From contig NW_025930541.1 in NCBI RefSeq assembly GCF_000764305.2, positions 62,001 through 126,000 of the forward strand: a stretch of DNA of 64,000 bases, given 5' to 3'. This document shows positions 46,101 through 59,890 of the stretch, in pieces. This DNA comes from Hyalella azteca. Lineage: Eukaryota > Arthropoda > Malacostraca > Amphipoda > Hyalellidae. The translations under genes were made by a program, and so were the position numbers. Every line of letters begins with the position of its first letter. Position 1 is the stretch's first letter. Under the pieces are notes generated by a model. It searched no databases and was not told the DNA's origin. It worked only from the letters and a program-made list of their open reading frames with translations.

Positions 46101-48953
46101 ATTTCCATGTGTCCCAAATTCACAATTTTCTGAATGTTAATGATTTTAATCACATAGAAAATTGCATATTGGCGCTGCGGTGTCATTAGCAAAGTGAGGC
46201 GTTAATTCTGACGATACTTGATGTAGCGTTGATACGCCTCATTTGTTTTGTATGGCGTCGGGCAAGAGTTTTATGTGCGATGTCATCAAGCGGGGCTTTG
46301 CAGTGACAGCAAACGAGACCCTCAGCCTGCCAGGAGCATATCGTCCAAAGAGCTGTTCTGTCGCACATCATAAATGGAAATCAACGGATTATGGCCTCCG
46401 TAAAAGAGGGAATCCCTCTGCACGAATGACGTTAAGTGAGCATCTTCCCTTACCATTGCAGCATTTTTTTTTTGAACATTATGGATCTGGGAAGATTTTT
46501 TCGAAAGCACAAGCAACGGAACAGTTATTGATATGTTTCCAGGGCGGTATTTGGCTACACTCGACCTAAGAGTTCATCATCTACACCATGTCCCAAGATG
46601 CAATATCAACAATTTCATTTATTAAGTGATGTGAATAGCATTATTGAAGGCATTCCTTCAACGAAAAATTAGTTTTTTAACAGGACTTCGTTCTCGAACA
46701 GTTGGAGTAAAAAATTTCATAAAAGAAAATTCTACGAAAAAAACATTTCATGCAAGGGAAAAATTATTTTGCTGCCACAAAAAACATCGTTGTAAAAATT
46801 TCGTCAGAACCTTAGTTTGGATGGTTGTGTATTACTTAAACGGAAATTGCAATTCGAAAAATAGATTACTCTTCGAGTTATAAAATTACCTAAATTCAGA
46901 AAATACTAATAATTAATTCATTTGGACGCCTAAATTCTAATGAAGTTGATAGTTTCAATGAAATTTATTTTCCACTCAGTCCCTTCCCCTCATAAATTCA
47001 TAGTTTAATTTAAATAAGTTCAATCGCATTAGGACTGGAATACTTTATTGTTGAATTTAGCTTAGCCACTCGTAATTCTATTAGCTTTCACTCGACTGGT
47101 TTGGGAAGAATGTATCTTTCATAATAGAATTGTTTAACTGCTTCGAGCCTGCTAATGCACAAGCCAACACCGACTCGAGCTTTCGTTTATTTGATTAGAC
47201 TTCTGAAAACTGCTCACATAACCTAGGCTTTCAAGATGGGCAAAGTTATGTTAATTAATTTTATTGTTGATTAATTATGATTGTACTGAAAAATCACATG
47301 ACTAATTTTATTGTAGGATAATTTTAAAGGTAACAAATATACAAATATCACTGAGAGCGTTATACAAATCAATATTATACTACAACTTCACATACAAAGT
47401 ATTCAGTGATTTTTTTTCAATTAAATAAAATTGACGGGTATCAGCTGAAGGTGCCAATTGTTCACACGGGCCATAGTTCAGGCAACTTGTATCATTCTTG
47501 GAAGCAATCAATATTTAAGATCGTGATTCATTTATTACTATTGTTCAATTTTGCCAGCTTGGATATTGCTATGGAGATTTTATATGGGTAATATTTTTTG
47601 TAACATCATGAAAAAATTATCTATTCAACTTCGAGGAGGCTTCTCGATAATGGCGATATAATAATTTCGTACTTGTTGCTTGAACATAAATTGCAGCCCG
47701 ATTCATTTTGTTTGTCGTGCACTTTAATAAATTGTTCGAGCAGAGAATGCGATTGCCACGTTATCTCCCCACTCTGTTGTTCAAATAGCTGCGATGAAGC
47801 GACACTGATTATTTCCCACAATATTTATCGTACAAATGCATTTTTTTCGGCACGTGTTATTGTGTATGAAGGCTTTTGAACTTTTTGCACTCTCTTATCA
47901 CTGTAACACAAGTCTTTAGATATTTGCTCAACAATTTATTCCTACTTTTTTGCCTTCATCTTGTAAAGTTTGGCCTTCCGCTCGCTGCTACTTGATTTTC
48001 TGTTATAGTTTATTTTTTTCTGTAAATTTTCAAAGTTTCTACGAGTTGTGCGCGCTGGAAAGTACGATCTTAAAAGTTAGTTCCAAGTTTTAACTTTTAT
48101 GATGTGAAATAAAGTTCTTCAATATAATTCAAAAGAGTTTTCTATCGAATATGAATTTTTATTTTAGATAGAAGATCTTTTTCACTCTTCAATGACGTTC
48201 CTAATATTAAAAATTCAATTTAAAAATTGAACTGGGTAAAAGTTTTGTTGATATTATATTTTAAGCAATTTTCAATTTGAAAACATAAAATTATTATATT
48301 ATTATCAAAAAATATGCCGCATCAAGAAATAGAAGAATAGCATAATCCCTCCACGTATGCCCTCCACGATATATTATATACTATTTATACTACTATATAT
48401 AAATATATATTTTTATATACTATTTATTGATATTGATATACTATTTAAGGGACAGATAAGTAACTCTGCATTGCTCGTAGTTTCAGAACAAAGCGCGTAA
48501 CCGCAGCAATTTTGGTGATGCAGTCACGGTAGCAATGATACCAGGCGGATAACTGGAGTCTCTTGGAGTGGCAGGCTAATTGCAGGAGGAGGCTCGCGTA
48601 TGACAGCTTCTAGAAGCTTCACATCGCCTAATTAGCGAACCTCTCATGGATGTCACTGAGACATGGAACTCTGTGCATAGCTTCTTAATTATAGTTTACG
48701 CTTCTGCATGTGCGCGAGAAGGTTCAATAATTCTTAGAGTATAACTGATTATGAGATAATTGAATGCTGAGTAGTGAAATTCTATCTATTGTATTAGCCT
48801 ACTGATATTTATATTCATATATTTATTAAATTAGGTACCTCTTTAATTCCTGTGAGAAATTTTATTGTAAAATGGAAGCGATGGCTGATATTTGTAATTA
48901 TCGAAGAATTTTTAAAAAAGTGCACTAACTTATATCGGCTGTAACGGCATGCC
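43104..48953. other. Long intergenic stretch, no gene recognised
   Basis: The longest frame is 46243-46569 plus (108 codons from MASGKSF…), GC-richer in its first half and also open on the minus strand (46186-46371, with a CCHCKAP word). No family could be assigned to either strand. At 45114-45166 CTGTCAGC and GCTGACAG form a wide inverted pair. The block 48360-48450 is TATA-rich simple sequence. Otherwise featureless. Confidence 0.4.
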
Positions 48954-49445
48954 TTTGTATCCTTAGTATCCTTAGTATTTGTTTGGGACATAGCAGTCCC
49001 AGGCCATGATGGATCGCCGCCTCTGGTTATCGTTCATCCGCCCTCATTTGGGCCACCTGATGCACGATGCTGATGCTTGCTTCTCGCCACTGGTAGTGTT
49101 GCAGGGGAGGTCGATCTAAGATTGTGCTCAGGAACACGTCTAGTTGTCTCTTGAAGGTCTCCAGGGTGAACTCCCCCTCTCTTAGATCCGTTGGTAGGGC
49201 GTTGAACAACCTTGGCCCTGCCACGGAAAGTGATCCTTCCCGCAGGGATTGAAATCTGACTGCGGATCTGTTTCGTAGGGGGGGATCTTGCACAGTCTCC
49301 CCCTTCTCTCGTTGTGATATGTCTGAATCCTGAAGGTCTCGCTCTCGAAGTTTGGCACCATTCCGGTTATCATTTTCCATGTGTACAGAATGACATATCT
49401 CTCCCGTCTCCTCTGCATGCATGGTCCATAATGAAAATTTTATAC
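48954..49445 (-). mobile_element. Non-LTR (CR1/jockey-like) retrotransposon 3' fragment with frameshift
   Basis: The minus strand encodes the region after the reverse transcriptase. RERYVILYTWKM and MVPNF lie in one frame (49182-49418). GPRLFNALPTDLR and FKRQLDVFLSTI lie in another (49027-49461), down to a stop at 49027. This 'RERY-I-Y-WK … LFN-LP--LR … FK--LD-FL' pattern is characteristic of CR1/jockey-type ORF2 C-termini. The frame changes close to a run of seven G (49278-49284 on plus). The 3' untranslated end carries GGGACTGCTATGTCCCAAAC (minus) and ends in a 9-bp (AGGATACTA)n tail. It is 5'-truncated near 49445 and inactive. Confidence 0.8.
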
Positions 49446-52400
49446 ATGGAAACCGAAACATGGATGGATCTCATCCATCTCAGCTACTGATATAACTGGC
49501 GTTTCGTCTCCTAAGTTTATATGTAAAGCGCAATTCACGAAATTACCATAAATCTGCTTAATTAGATTCTGTTACGCTTAATTTATCGAAAATTAACTGT
49601 TTGCTGTAGCTCGTCACGCCGATATTAGACAAGATCTACGCGCACATGTCGCAGCTTCGAGGAAACTTACAGTAATTTGGGCAAGTTTAGAGTGAAGACG
49701 CTGGCTGCTGCCGCGTGATGACTCGGAAATATCTCTATAATCATTCCTAAGTGACGTCAACTCCGTGTAAATTTAAAATTTTCATTATAAATTTATAATT
49801 TTATTTTTATGTTTAGTACTCTTGATAGATATTGAAACACAATACACAATATAGGATGCATACTTGCAGATGTTACGTATTAATAGCCTTACTGTAGATC
49901 ATACCCAAACATATTTAAGGGGTCTCATTCAAGATGATAAAAGACTCGATCGTTTGTCGTGAGTACAACGATAAAATTTTACAGTGTTGATTGGTTGAAG
50001 TTAGAATTGAGATGAGATTAACAATATGCAAAGCTCGCCAAAGAATTGTGGTGTGCAAGACTCTCTCTGACGAAACCTTCTAGGCAAATCTTTCAGTTGA
50101 ATATTACGACACCATAAGTAGCAACCACGGAAAACAAATCCCGGAGCACCGAAATTTCTGCCAAGATAATCCTTATAGTTGAGCGGTGTACTCTCTTATT
50201 AACTTGCAGATTCCGTGAAATGAGTCTTTCGTGGAGCAGAAGACAATGTAATTTATGGCGAGTCATCATTCAAAGAATTGTTAATATGTATAATATAGCA
50301 TCACAAATTATATACTCTGTTTAACTTACTGGAACACCCACAGGAAATGCTGATAATTTGACGTGAAATCAAGTTGTTATTGTTCACTGATAGAGACTAA
50401 GCATTAAGCAAACATTTGTACTGAAAAAATTGCTTGTTTAATTTGCATGGAACGGCCAATGATTTATTAACAACAAAATTTTCAAATGTGTATATTTGAA
50501 TATGTAGATATATAGCACACTCCAAACTGGAAGGCTCACTAGTGATTCGTTTTTTTTAATATTCGTATACGAGTATACGCGAAATTTAAGAGGCTCGCAA
50601 TTTATAGCTGCTCATTATTTCCACGAAATCAATTTTGCGAAAAGGTAACCCAATTCATGAGATTGAGTTTAAATGAAACTATTACCTGATATAACCTAGT
50701 TACATTTAAATAGACTCTAAGTAATATTGTCTTGCACATCTTCCACACTGACTTGCACATTAAAAATGACCTGCACGTCTTCTTAGATGGGAAAACTTCG
50801 CTGCGGCTGGTCTCCAGAGAAATCCAAGTTGTGTCCAAACCAGGCACTCACATGTAATCCCTACCGCCGCCTGTTGCAGTTGGGACCTTAAAGGCAGAGC
50901 GCGCATTTCTTGGCTTGTCCGGCCAACAATTGGTCGAGACTGACGCAATAAATCTGATTTAAGAATTAAATTTGAATGATAGCAGTTATTAAAAATTATT
51001 AAGATAGATTGGTTATGAACTCATAATGTAGCTTGCTCTAAAAGTAATATGAGAATCAAATTGAACATATTTTTCTAACTGATAAAAAGATGTGAGCGTT
51101 GGTGTATTGATGAGGAGCTACAAACCCACAAAACTTTTTTCGCTTTGTCAGTTTAATAAGTATTAAATTACGAGCTCACAGTGTACACGTTTATTTTAAT
51201 TAGATAACCGTTTTTTTAACAGTGAGCCCTACTGTGATATGATGACTTGTGCATTTTTTAAATGAAGAACAGGACATTTTGTAAGAATTATACAGTGGTT
51301 TGAGTTTTAATTTCGGTCTCTTTTTCAGGTAGTCTTAAATACTAGCTAGAATCCAGCAATAATTTTGTTGCATACTATGGATAGAAAAATGTATGGGTTG
51401 CATATATGAGTGATTTTTGTGGATAGAGATAAAATCTATAAATTAGACACTAGATTTGTGAACACTCCCACACGCATCCATCTGCATGCACATGATTGTA
51501 TACTTGGAAATTTTCGTTATTATTTTTTTGCCGCATTATTTGCTGATTCAATTCGCGCTTAACACCTTAGAGCAATTATGCAACATATTTTCCATTTTCA
51601 AACCATTTTAGCCTCATATGTACTCATAAGAGAAAAATATTTTATGGATGTCGAATATTGAATATTTTTGTACTATAACTTTCATTGAGAGTATTTCGTA
51701 GTGGGGTTGAAGCACTGAATGCAAATTTTCTTTGGAATATTTTACATGAACGGTTCTTGTTGAAAAATATTTGTAGTGAAACGTGCTGGAGCGGAAAACA
51801 CTGAAGTGCGACGAATGCTTCATGCCTTCTTGCTGCCGTTGCGGCTTCCAGAAAAAGGTTGAGATCATCGTCGTGCAAAGGGACACAATCTAGCTCGATC
51901 CACTTTTGATGGTGCATTCAACCTGTGAATATCTGGAATTACTGGACGATTGTGCTGCAAATGGGCTCATTACCGAGGCTTTGCAAGCATTTTATTTGCT
52001 CTGCAAACACGCACTTCTATAGACACCGACTTTTGTTAGCACTTTTTGTGATGACGCATTCGGCTGTTCTGCTGCAATTTGAGAACCTTCCTACAAAGAA
52101 GAGGCATTTCTCGAAAGATTTCCTAAGTAAGTGTTAGAACAGGATATATTGTGATGATGTGTCTGATGTGTCTGCGGGAGCTTTAGGAAACGGATTTGTG
52201 AAGGAGTTCTTGTAATATCGTCGTGTTCAATGATAATATTTTACTGTAGCAGAGCGCATGGAAGCCATAGATTTTCGAGCTTTCGAGGATATGTTGAACA
52301 GTTGAACTGAAAGAAATCCGCGTAGAATGCTTACCAGCAGTAGTGTCCTATTTCTGTCAATATGCAATGAAAATATTAATTCACAGGTGCGCGCTATTCG

Positions 52401-53367
52401 ATATTCTATATTATTAAAATATATTCTCATTATAGCTAGGTAAATATTTTTCCTGGATATTCTCAGCGGAGTTAGATTATTGTGCTACTTTTAAGGACGG
52501 AATACGTATCAATGCAGCTGAAGGAGCCACAAAGCTACCGCGTTTCAATCCCCTCATGGAACCATAAATCAATCGTGATCTACGGCACCCATAAGATTTA
52601 TTAGTTCCTTGTAGCTCGACATGTGCTATCATACAAGGACATGCACAAAAATACGATAGAAAGAAGTCACAACCACAACTGAAAAAAGTAAGAATGTTGT
52701 TGTTACCGGGGCTTGCACGTTAATATCACTGCATTTATTTAATGAATGGTTTCAAGCAATTTTTAGTGCAAAGTGAATGACGAAAGATGATCTAAATTAA
52801 TAATTGCCTCTTGCAATACCATAATGTCAATATATTTGCAAAAAATTTGCCTCTGCAAATAAATATTCCAGAATGAAATGAATGCCTCATTGTAGCTGCG
52901 CTATTTGTTGTTCATTTGATTACCAGGTTCACGCTGCCTACGTGTAGAGTGAGCTACGTTGACTCCCGATTTTAATTGATCAGCGGTTGCATCGGCCAAG
53001 AATCCGCATCGTGAATTTAGTTGAAATGTCATTAATTTTATTACCTCGACTACCTGTTTTTCATGTCGATTAAGTAGTTACAACCTTCGTACGTCTCACG
53101 ATTTCTTTCTGAGTGGGTGGTAAGCGTATTGTCTGATAGTTTAGAATGCCGTCTTAGTATTTATGCTGTTATAAAAGCGCTGTGATAATACTAGGCATGA
53201 ACTAGCTCAACACCAATGGCTGGATACAAATTCTTTCAATTTATATATCATTCCTCGTTATCCTTGGATTAATGCTGGCATATTCTCCAATTGAGCTGCT
53301 CTGTTGTTTCTGTGATTTTAGGGTCAACTTTCAATTTATTAGCCCGTGCTTTTGTTTGCTACTTCAG
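49446..53367. other. Intergenic, no gene recognised
   Basis: The best unsupported frame is 51642-51917 minus (91 codons). Its first 45 residues are less AT-driven (LNLFLEAATAARRHEAF), but no domain is recognisable and it overlaps another open minus frame. At 51211-51232 CCGTTTTTTTAACAGTG resembles one MITE end, but no partner end or TA is present. Confidence 0.4.
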
Positions 53368-53554
53368 GTGGAAGTGGGGTCAGTATTTTAAGTCTACCTG
53401 CGTACCTGGTCCTCATCTGAATACGAAGGAAAGGTGTCTAGTTTACCCCGAGCAATGGTCGAATGCAACAGTAATTAACGCTGTATTTTTAAATTGGACG
53501 ACGGCAGCCCAAACCTCATCAGGCTTCGACTGTGATAACAAGCGCATGCGCTGA
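53368..53554 (+). CDS. Candidate terminal exon, unrecognised
   Basis: A strong acceptor (CTTTTGTTTGCTACTTCAG, ending 53367) is followed by 61 open codons to a TGA at 53552-53554. The translation begins WKWGQYFKSTCVPGPHL and contains three Cys and two N-glycosylation sequons (NAT, NWT), which would suit an extracellular domain. Base composition is less AT-rich than the flanks. No family was recognised, no upstream exon was found, and the frame is open upstream of the acceptor too, so chance cannot be excluded. Confidence 0.3.
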
Positions 53555-55639
53555 TGTTGACTTCGTCAGTCGTCGACACGCTAGTCTCGACGGGCATGTT
53601 GCGAACGTTAATAAACTGGAAGAAGATACACGGGAGACACCAGAGCGACCCCAAGCATAAGCAATTTATTTGTTTAGCAATAGGTTATTTGTGTGGTTTA
53701 GCTTGTGAATTTACTTGTAGTTATTATTTTATTATTTAAGTTATTATTTTTTGTTAGTGGGCCACATAATGGACTTGATTTTTAGCTACACATTAAAATA
53801 TTGCAAATTGCAACTCTGGTCGGATCAGGTTTCGATTAATTTTCACTACCGCGAACATAATGGACGGATAGCCAATGTATGTTGAAGCTCTCTCTCTCAA
53901 CAGCATGCAAGTCTAAAAATTAAGAATACCACTGCTGAATTATTTCTCTGAATTATGTATCACTGCAATGCTTTAAAACAGAACCTTTGCAGACAACACT
54001 TTGAAAATGCATTACCTAGAATTTATTTGAATGGTACTTGCATGTATGGAAATCTGGACATTATTATATAGACCGCTTATGAACTCAGCATTATAATACG
54101 TCATTGAAACCTTCTCATATCACACTGCTCCAAATGACTCTTCGTAAATACTCGCTTTCTCCGTTTTAATGTCCGAGAATAGGTTGAATGATATTTTCAA
54201 CGAGCTATTGTAGCTTTTTAACAGCTCACTATGCATACTGATTAGCTGAGGCTATTTCTGTGATGGGATGCACACGCTCGAGGGCCTCTTCAACTAAATT
54301 GTAAGTTTATCAGGCAGCAAGGTTTACGATAAACCTCTTTGACGAACCGCTTTGCTATGAGAACATGAACTTTAATTAATTTGGGTACTGATTAAAACTG
54401 AACTTGAGAGGCGTCACTCTTATGTTTATAATAGATTTACGTAAAAAATTGATGGCAATTATAATGTTTTGCTAGATTTGATCAGCATAAAACATGAAAG
54501 TAAGTCAGGACATTTTACATAAGTTAGAGTTGTCTAAAATATTCTAAGAAAGAATTAGAGTTTTCAGACACCATTATATAAAAAAAAGATTAAAAACTGA
54601 TTCGTTTCTCCATAAATCGATGGCTATACTAATATTTTCTCCTACAACAAATGGTTTCTTTTTGATTAATCCGAACAGTTAGTATTAGCAATATTAATAT
54701 ATTTCATAGCCCATAACGATGTTGCGGAGGAGACTGTTGCATTTTTGTAGGAGTTTCGCCACAAATAACCTTCGTTAGCGCTGCTCTTCTTCAACAAAAC
54801 AAGACTCAAGAAACAAAGACTCATGACCTAACATTAAGCAGAAGAATTTGATTCGAACATGAATACTTTGAGATATACTGGAAAAGCCGAACAATAGCAG
54901 CAGATAAAAAATAAATTAAATTGAGAAAAACATAGTCCCCTTCATTCTATGTTTAGAATTTAAATAAGAGAAATTTAAGTATCCTCATCGGCTAAATGAA
55001 GACTCGTGTGCTGGGGATAAGCAGCCATTAAGTAGAACATCAGACCAGGAATGTATGGCGTGCAGCCTAGCAATGCAGTAAGCCAGAGCCTCCTTTGGTC
55101 ACCGAGTTCATAATGCATAATGACAGGCCGAGCTCCAGGCTTAACCCTTCGTTAATCTCTCCCCTGCCCATTACTGACATGATGATCCTCAACACGCAAT
55201 GGCATTATGTTTATCTAAGACCCGAAGATCTTTATCATCCCATCCCAAAAAATTCTTATCCTCCTAATAACAGTTAATTTTTAACTCTAAAACGGGTGTG
55301 GTTAATCAATAGTATTATGAATGCGATAAGCATGCTAAAATCGGTACTTATCAACATAATTATATCGCACATTTGTTTCTAAAAACGTAGCAGACAAATT
55401 TATGCCTCAAAAAGAATATAGGGAGCAAAATTTCACGACGAGGGCTTCACGCTATCTTCGTAATAAGTAACGTGCCTCGCAGGAATGACCTGACTCACAG
55501 CACGCGTTATTAACATATTACAACGCCTGCATGCTAACTCGTCAAACTTGATTAAATTATTTAGTATTTCAATTTCTGATCCTGCAGGGTAATTCCATTT
55601 TTTAAATCAACACAACACTTTAAAACGAGTTTAGATAAT
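53555..55639. other. Intergenic, no gene recognised
   Basis: The plus frame at 53554-53739 has a GC-richer first half without motif. Beyond it the DNA is AT-rich and featureless. Confidence 0.45.
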
Positions 55640-56470
55640 AATACAAATAATTATGCGAACATTGTGCTTAATAAGTTTGATGTTCAACCCGAAGTGCCAT
55701 CCATGTCATCGTCACTATCCGTGCCTCAACGTCCAACACGAACCATCGTCCCAGCGTCCCGATTTCTCAGTAATCAACCATATCAAAATTCGGGGACAGC
55801 CTAGGGTACGGCCGAATAATTGTTACACTCGGCACAGAGTCATTCTGGGTCTGCTTGGCCATCTGAGCGAAATCAGTTTATGGTCAGAATCTCTCTTCCG
55901 ACTTCATAGTCGCCTCGGAGTATGAGAAGAGTAGGCCGAGCCGAGTCATACCGAGCTAACAAGCTGCCCAGAGGCTGAACTTCGAACCCAGAGCTGAAGC
56001 GGACATAGAGAAGCAGATTTACGTGCGATCCGAGTCCTAGGCGGTTCCTAATTTAGGGTCGCCACCAACTCAAAATTTTGATAGGTAAGTGACCGTGGGC
56101 CCTGATAGCCTTACTTCTTAGTGCTCGTAAGTGCCGTGAAACTGAAAATAATGCGCATTACCTCAAGACGAAACGGCGCTTCTGCATTTTTATCCACAGT
56201 CCTGATGAAACTAAGTCCCAGCGACATCAAGTCCTAGTAGCTTTGGTTAGTATTACAGGCCCAACGTATTCAAGCCAAGTAACCTAGCAACCCGGAAATT
56301 TTACTCGACCAGTGCGAGCCTAATGTCCAAGCGATCTCAATTCCAAATAAAAAATGGTCTGTATTGAAAAAAGCTCACTATCCCTGCAAGCGCAAGTGTA
56401 AACACTTAGGTCAGTGTTGCTGACCCGACATGTCCTAGCGACAAGTCCTGTTAACTAGCGTCTGTTGAGG
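55640..56470. other. GC-richer block with weak recurring motifs
   Basis: A plus frame (55653-55925, 90 codons) has no recognisable domain. CTTCGAACCCAGAGCTG at about 55980 resembles the complement of a B box. GTCC-AGCGA words recur at 56215, 56325 and 56432 (spacing 110 and 107 bp), hinting at a decayed repeat of about 108 bp. It may be a decayed element; not identified. Confidence 0.25.
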
Positions 56471-57097
56471 GACGTCTTCCGTGGAAAGTTTTCTGAGCCT
56501 CGATAAGGGCTCAAGGCGAGCACCTGACAATGCATTTCAATGATTTATCTTTATGAAGGACTCATCCTTCACGATTCCATTCGATCCGCCTATTTGCTGA
56601 AGAATATCTAGCTAAGATAAATTTTCTTCAGATCTATAGGGTGTCTTACAAAATATATTTCATATTAATGGAAGTTTCGGAAGATTTGCTCTTATGAATT
56701 ATTATCATATGTGATATTTGCAATTTCAGACAATTTTTTAGGACGTCAACTTGGTCTTGGTTACTGATTTATTTGAAGGTGCTTCATTTTTTAATCATCA
56801 TTAAGAATAATTTGCGAAATTTTTATTATTACAATGGTAATAATAGTTAAAACGGCTCCTCATTCATGAATTTTTTGTGTGCCATGAAGCGTTTCTAATA
56901 CCCGTAATTTGAACAAAACTGTTTTTTATTTGCACATTTGAATCACTTGGAAACTTGAATATTCTTGCAAGACAATAATTTTGCAAATTTTCACTAAACT
57001 TGTATTTTTCAAATAGAAAGGATTCAAGTCTACTTTCTTCTTGCATGCGATTTTTAAAGATACAATAAAATTCATAAAATACATCTAATGGACGCTC
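56471..57097. other. Intergenic, no gene seen
   Basis: AT-rich; the minus frame 56864-57046 has no support. Confidence 0.5.
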
Positions 57098-57274
57098 TCA
57101 TCCATCCTCTTTAATGGCAATTTCCCGCATCTCTGGTCTTTCGCTTCGGATCCTCCGCTGCCTCCCTTCACGCTTGGCTCTCACAACGACCGCAAAAAAG
57201 GGGTAGATTTTATCCTTCAACTTCCATTGAGGTAACGACATCAGAAACGACTCGTCTAAAAGAACTGAATCTTT
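57098..57274 (-). CDS. Candidate terminal exon or small frame, highly charged C-terminus, unrecognised
   Basis: The minus strand is open for 58 codons between in-frame stops (stop at 57098-57100). It contains LPQWKLKDKIYPFF followed by a strongly basic/acidic tail (RAKREGRQRRIRSERPEMRE). A possible acceptor (AAAGATTCAG, complement of about 57266-57275) lies at its start, and an in-frame Met at codon 12. Codon content is GC-richer than the flanks. It could be a last exon; no family recognised and no other exon found. Confidence 0.25.
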   Translation of the reverse strand, partial: KDSVLLDESFLMSLPQWKLKDKIYPFFAVVVRAKREGRQRRIRSERPEMREIAIKEDG

Positions 57275-59552
57275 TCATCAAAAGATAGACTCAGCCTCCC
57301 ATCTGCTACACAGTGAATGGTGGAAATTCCTATGGTTACGTCGCCACTGGACGTGTCAGGAGAGTAAACCGCGGGTTTTTGTTCAATCTCTGTTTCATGG
57401 CTGCCACGCCAATTTTAAGCGGTGCTGCATTTCTCTAGAGTCCCAAGGCCAATCTAGTACATCAGTTGTGTTTAAATTTTGTTAGCAGTTGCAGATTTGT
57501 TATATATAATGTACTTGTATCGTCCAGTTCCTCCTTCAGTGTACAGTACCAGACTAAATTTCAATTTGACAGCAAATAATTTTCAAGTATCTTTTCGATG
57601 TTGTATAGCCGGGAAATTAAAATTTTTACGTTGATTATTTTTACCCAAAAATTTTTATTAGTAATAAATAATATAGAAGTAAATTTAAATTTTTCATTTG
57701 ATATAACGAACGATAGAAGGAAATTATGAATGAGTTCCCTTACTAAGATTCGTTAACTATGACGAAATATGTTTAGCTCTTAAATATTTATATGATTTTA
57801 TTGGCATGGACGCGGAGTTGAGATTGCTTAGAATTCAATATCTCAGAGAAGAGTCAGGAGCTTTTATCAGATTTTTTTGTTGGTTCTCGGCACAGTTTCC
57901 TCTTTACTCGATGGAGACGAAAGTTATAGCTTTGGTCCGGAAGAATGGGCCCAATGTTTTTACACTCTTAGCTGATATCTGAAACTACGAGTCAACAAAG
58001 TCATCGGAAAATCCATTGGTGGACGGCATCGAAACTTCGTCCGAGAAAATATTTATAATATTTTAAATTTTATCACTTGTAAAAAGCATGACATTTTTAT
58101 TATGATGTGAAAACACAATTTTTAGTCGCAAACACTTGCCGCAAATGCATTGAATTTTTTTTGTGTGTTTTTAAAACAGTGAGTTTTTATACTGTAATGA
58201 TCAATATAGAATATAATGTTATTGATTAATTTTTAATAACAGTGAGTTTTAAAAATCGTTAATGGTAAGAATTTATGGAAGAAAACACTTCATCTGTATA
58301 ACTTTCATATGCAAACAATGGTAACAACTGAGAAATTATCATTGTTTCCTGATTTTACTAATGATTAACCATTGAACAAAACCGAATATTTATTCCAATA
58401 CACTATAACGATCAACTGAATGCATGGACGCTTGAGGTATCAAAGCCATTCGAAGAATACGTTTTATTGCGCAAAAATCTGAATATTGTGGACAAAATAA
58501 CCGTAGATAAAGAATTGAAATCGTACGAAATGTTATATCAAGATGATTATGTATATACTAATTTACACGACTGAGCTTAACTGCATTAGCCTCTCTATCC
58601 GTCTATCGCATTAAAGAAAATAATATTTTGTATTTGCTTACTCAAAATGTTCATTTCGCCCATAAGGCGCAATATTTTGGCTCTTAGTCTCTTACCTCAG
58701 CGATGCTTATATGTATGTTTTCAACGCGTCGAGCAGGCGTCTCGTGAAGCCTTAATAAATCAACGTGTCATCGATTGTGCCCTTCAACAGATCTAATAAA
58801 CTCCCAGTGCTCCGCAAATGTTTGCATGAAGATAGAGGAGCCTGAATTACTAGACTTGAGGCATAGAAAGAACCAGCTAAGCTGACCAGTGATGCCGCGG
58901 TTGCTGAAGTGTCGCTCATTTACCTACAGACTTTCCATAATTTTTTGCCTAGCACGAAATGGGCAAGTCTTGTAGCTCCGGAAAATGCGTAAATTAGCGA
59001 AGTTTTGATTGGCTGTCAATACATCAGGGCATCTAAAAAGAAGACTGTCGTCACAATTACAACGAATCATACATATCTGTATTACAGAATTGCTCTGAGA
59101 TTTTCAGAAATATTCCTTTACGATTCTCTTGGGGTAAAAAAATCCGTTTACACACTAGTTAGCACAGTAACTATCAAACATTGTCACTGGGGAAATGGAA
59201 AGAATAAGTTTTGTGCAGTTTAAGACCTATTTTTCAATTGCATGGATATTGAATTTTAAAGGCTATATGGAAACTGATAAGCCCTACAAGGAACATGGTT
59301 ACATGAAGAGACAGAAATGATAATAATTTTTCAGTGTCACTGAGACTGATTTTATGTCAAAGCCTCGGTCGAAGAAGTGCTTCAATTTACTGAGATGGAT
59401 ATTGAGCCGTAGCCAAGAAGGTGTCTCAAAGGGTTGTAAGGTTTAATATGCTGACGAATAAAATCATATCACATTAATTACGCATGCCACTCACGAACTT
59501 GGTACGAAATTGTTGTATCGAGCATATATATATTTCTCATCTTATTGAATAC
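57275..59552. other. Intergenic, no gene seen
   Basis: ACAGTGAGTTTT occurs twice (about 58178 and 58241) in an AT-rich setting. No supported frame. Confidence 0.5.
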
Positions 59553-59615
59553 ATATTATATTATATTATATTATATTATATTATATTATATTATATTATA
59601 TTATATTATATTATA
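59553..59615 (+). repeat. (TATAT/TTATA)n pentanucleotide microsatellite
   Basis: About 12 perfect copies of a 5-bp A/T unit. Confidence 0.95.
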
Positions 59616-59849
59616 TAAATACCTTCTTTCGGCTGGAGCTCTTCTCATTTTAGTGAGACCACAATGAAGTCGGCTGCTGAATGCGGATGAAAAATGTAAC
59701 TTCTTATAAGCGTAACTTCCCAACAAGAAAAACAATCTCCGGTTGTTTTTCTTGTTTTAGAAAATTCTGCAAATGTAAGTTCGGTCTTCCATTCGATGGT
59801 TTGCTAATAAGTGATATTATTGTCAACTAAACGGTAATAATAAAAATAA

Positions 59850-59890
59850 TGTAGCGCTTTCAGCGTTTATTAGGTCGGAGGCGTAATAAT
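59850..59890 (-). mobile_element. 3' fragment of the tRNA-derived SINE
   Basis: Complement reads CCTAATAAACGCTGAAAGCG, matching the 3' block of the SINE at 34188 (CCTAATAAACGCTGAAAGTG). Only the 3' end is present, so the copy is 5'-truncated. Confidence 0.6.

Noticed and set aside
46186..46371. CCHCKAP…H…H on the minus strand as a zinc finger.
   Set aside because: Spacing does not fit C2H2, BED or CCHC knuckle patterns, and the competing plus frame is equally plausible.
51211..51232. Second copy of the MITE end.
   Set aside because: Only about 17 bases match, there is no partner end and no TA flank.
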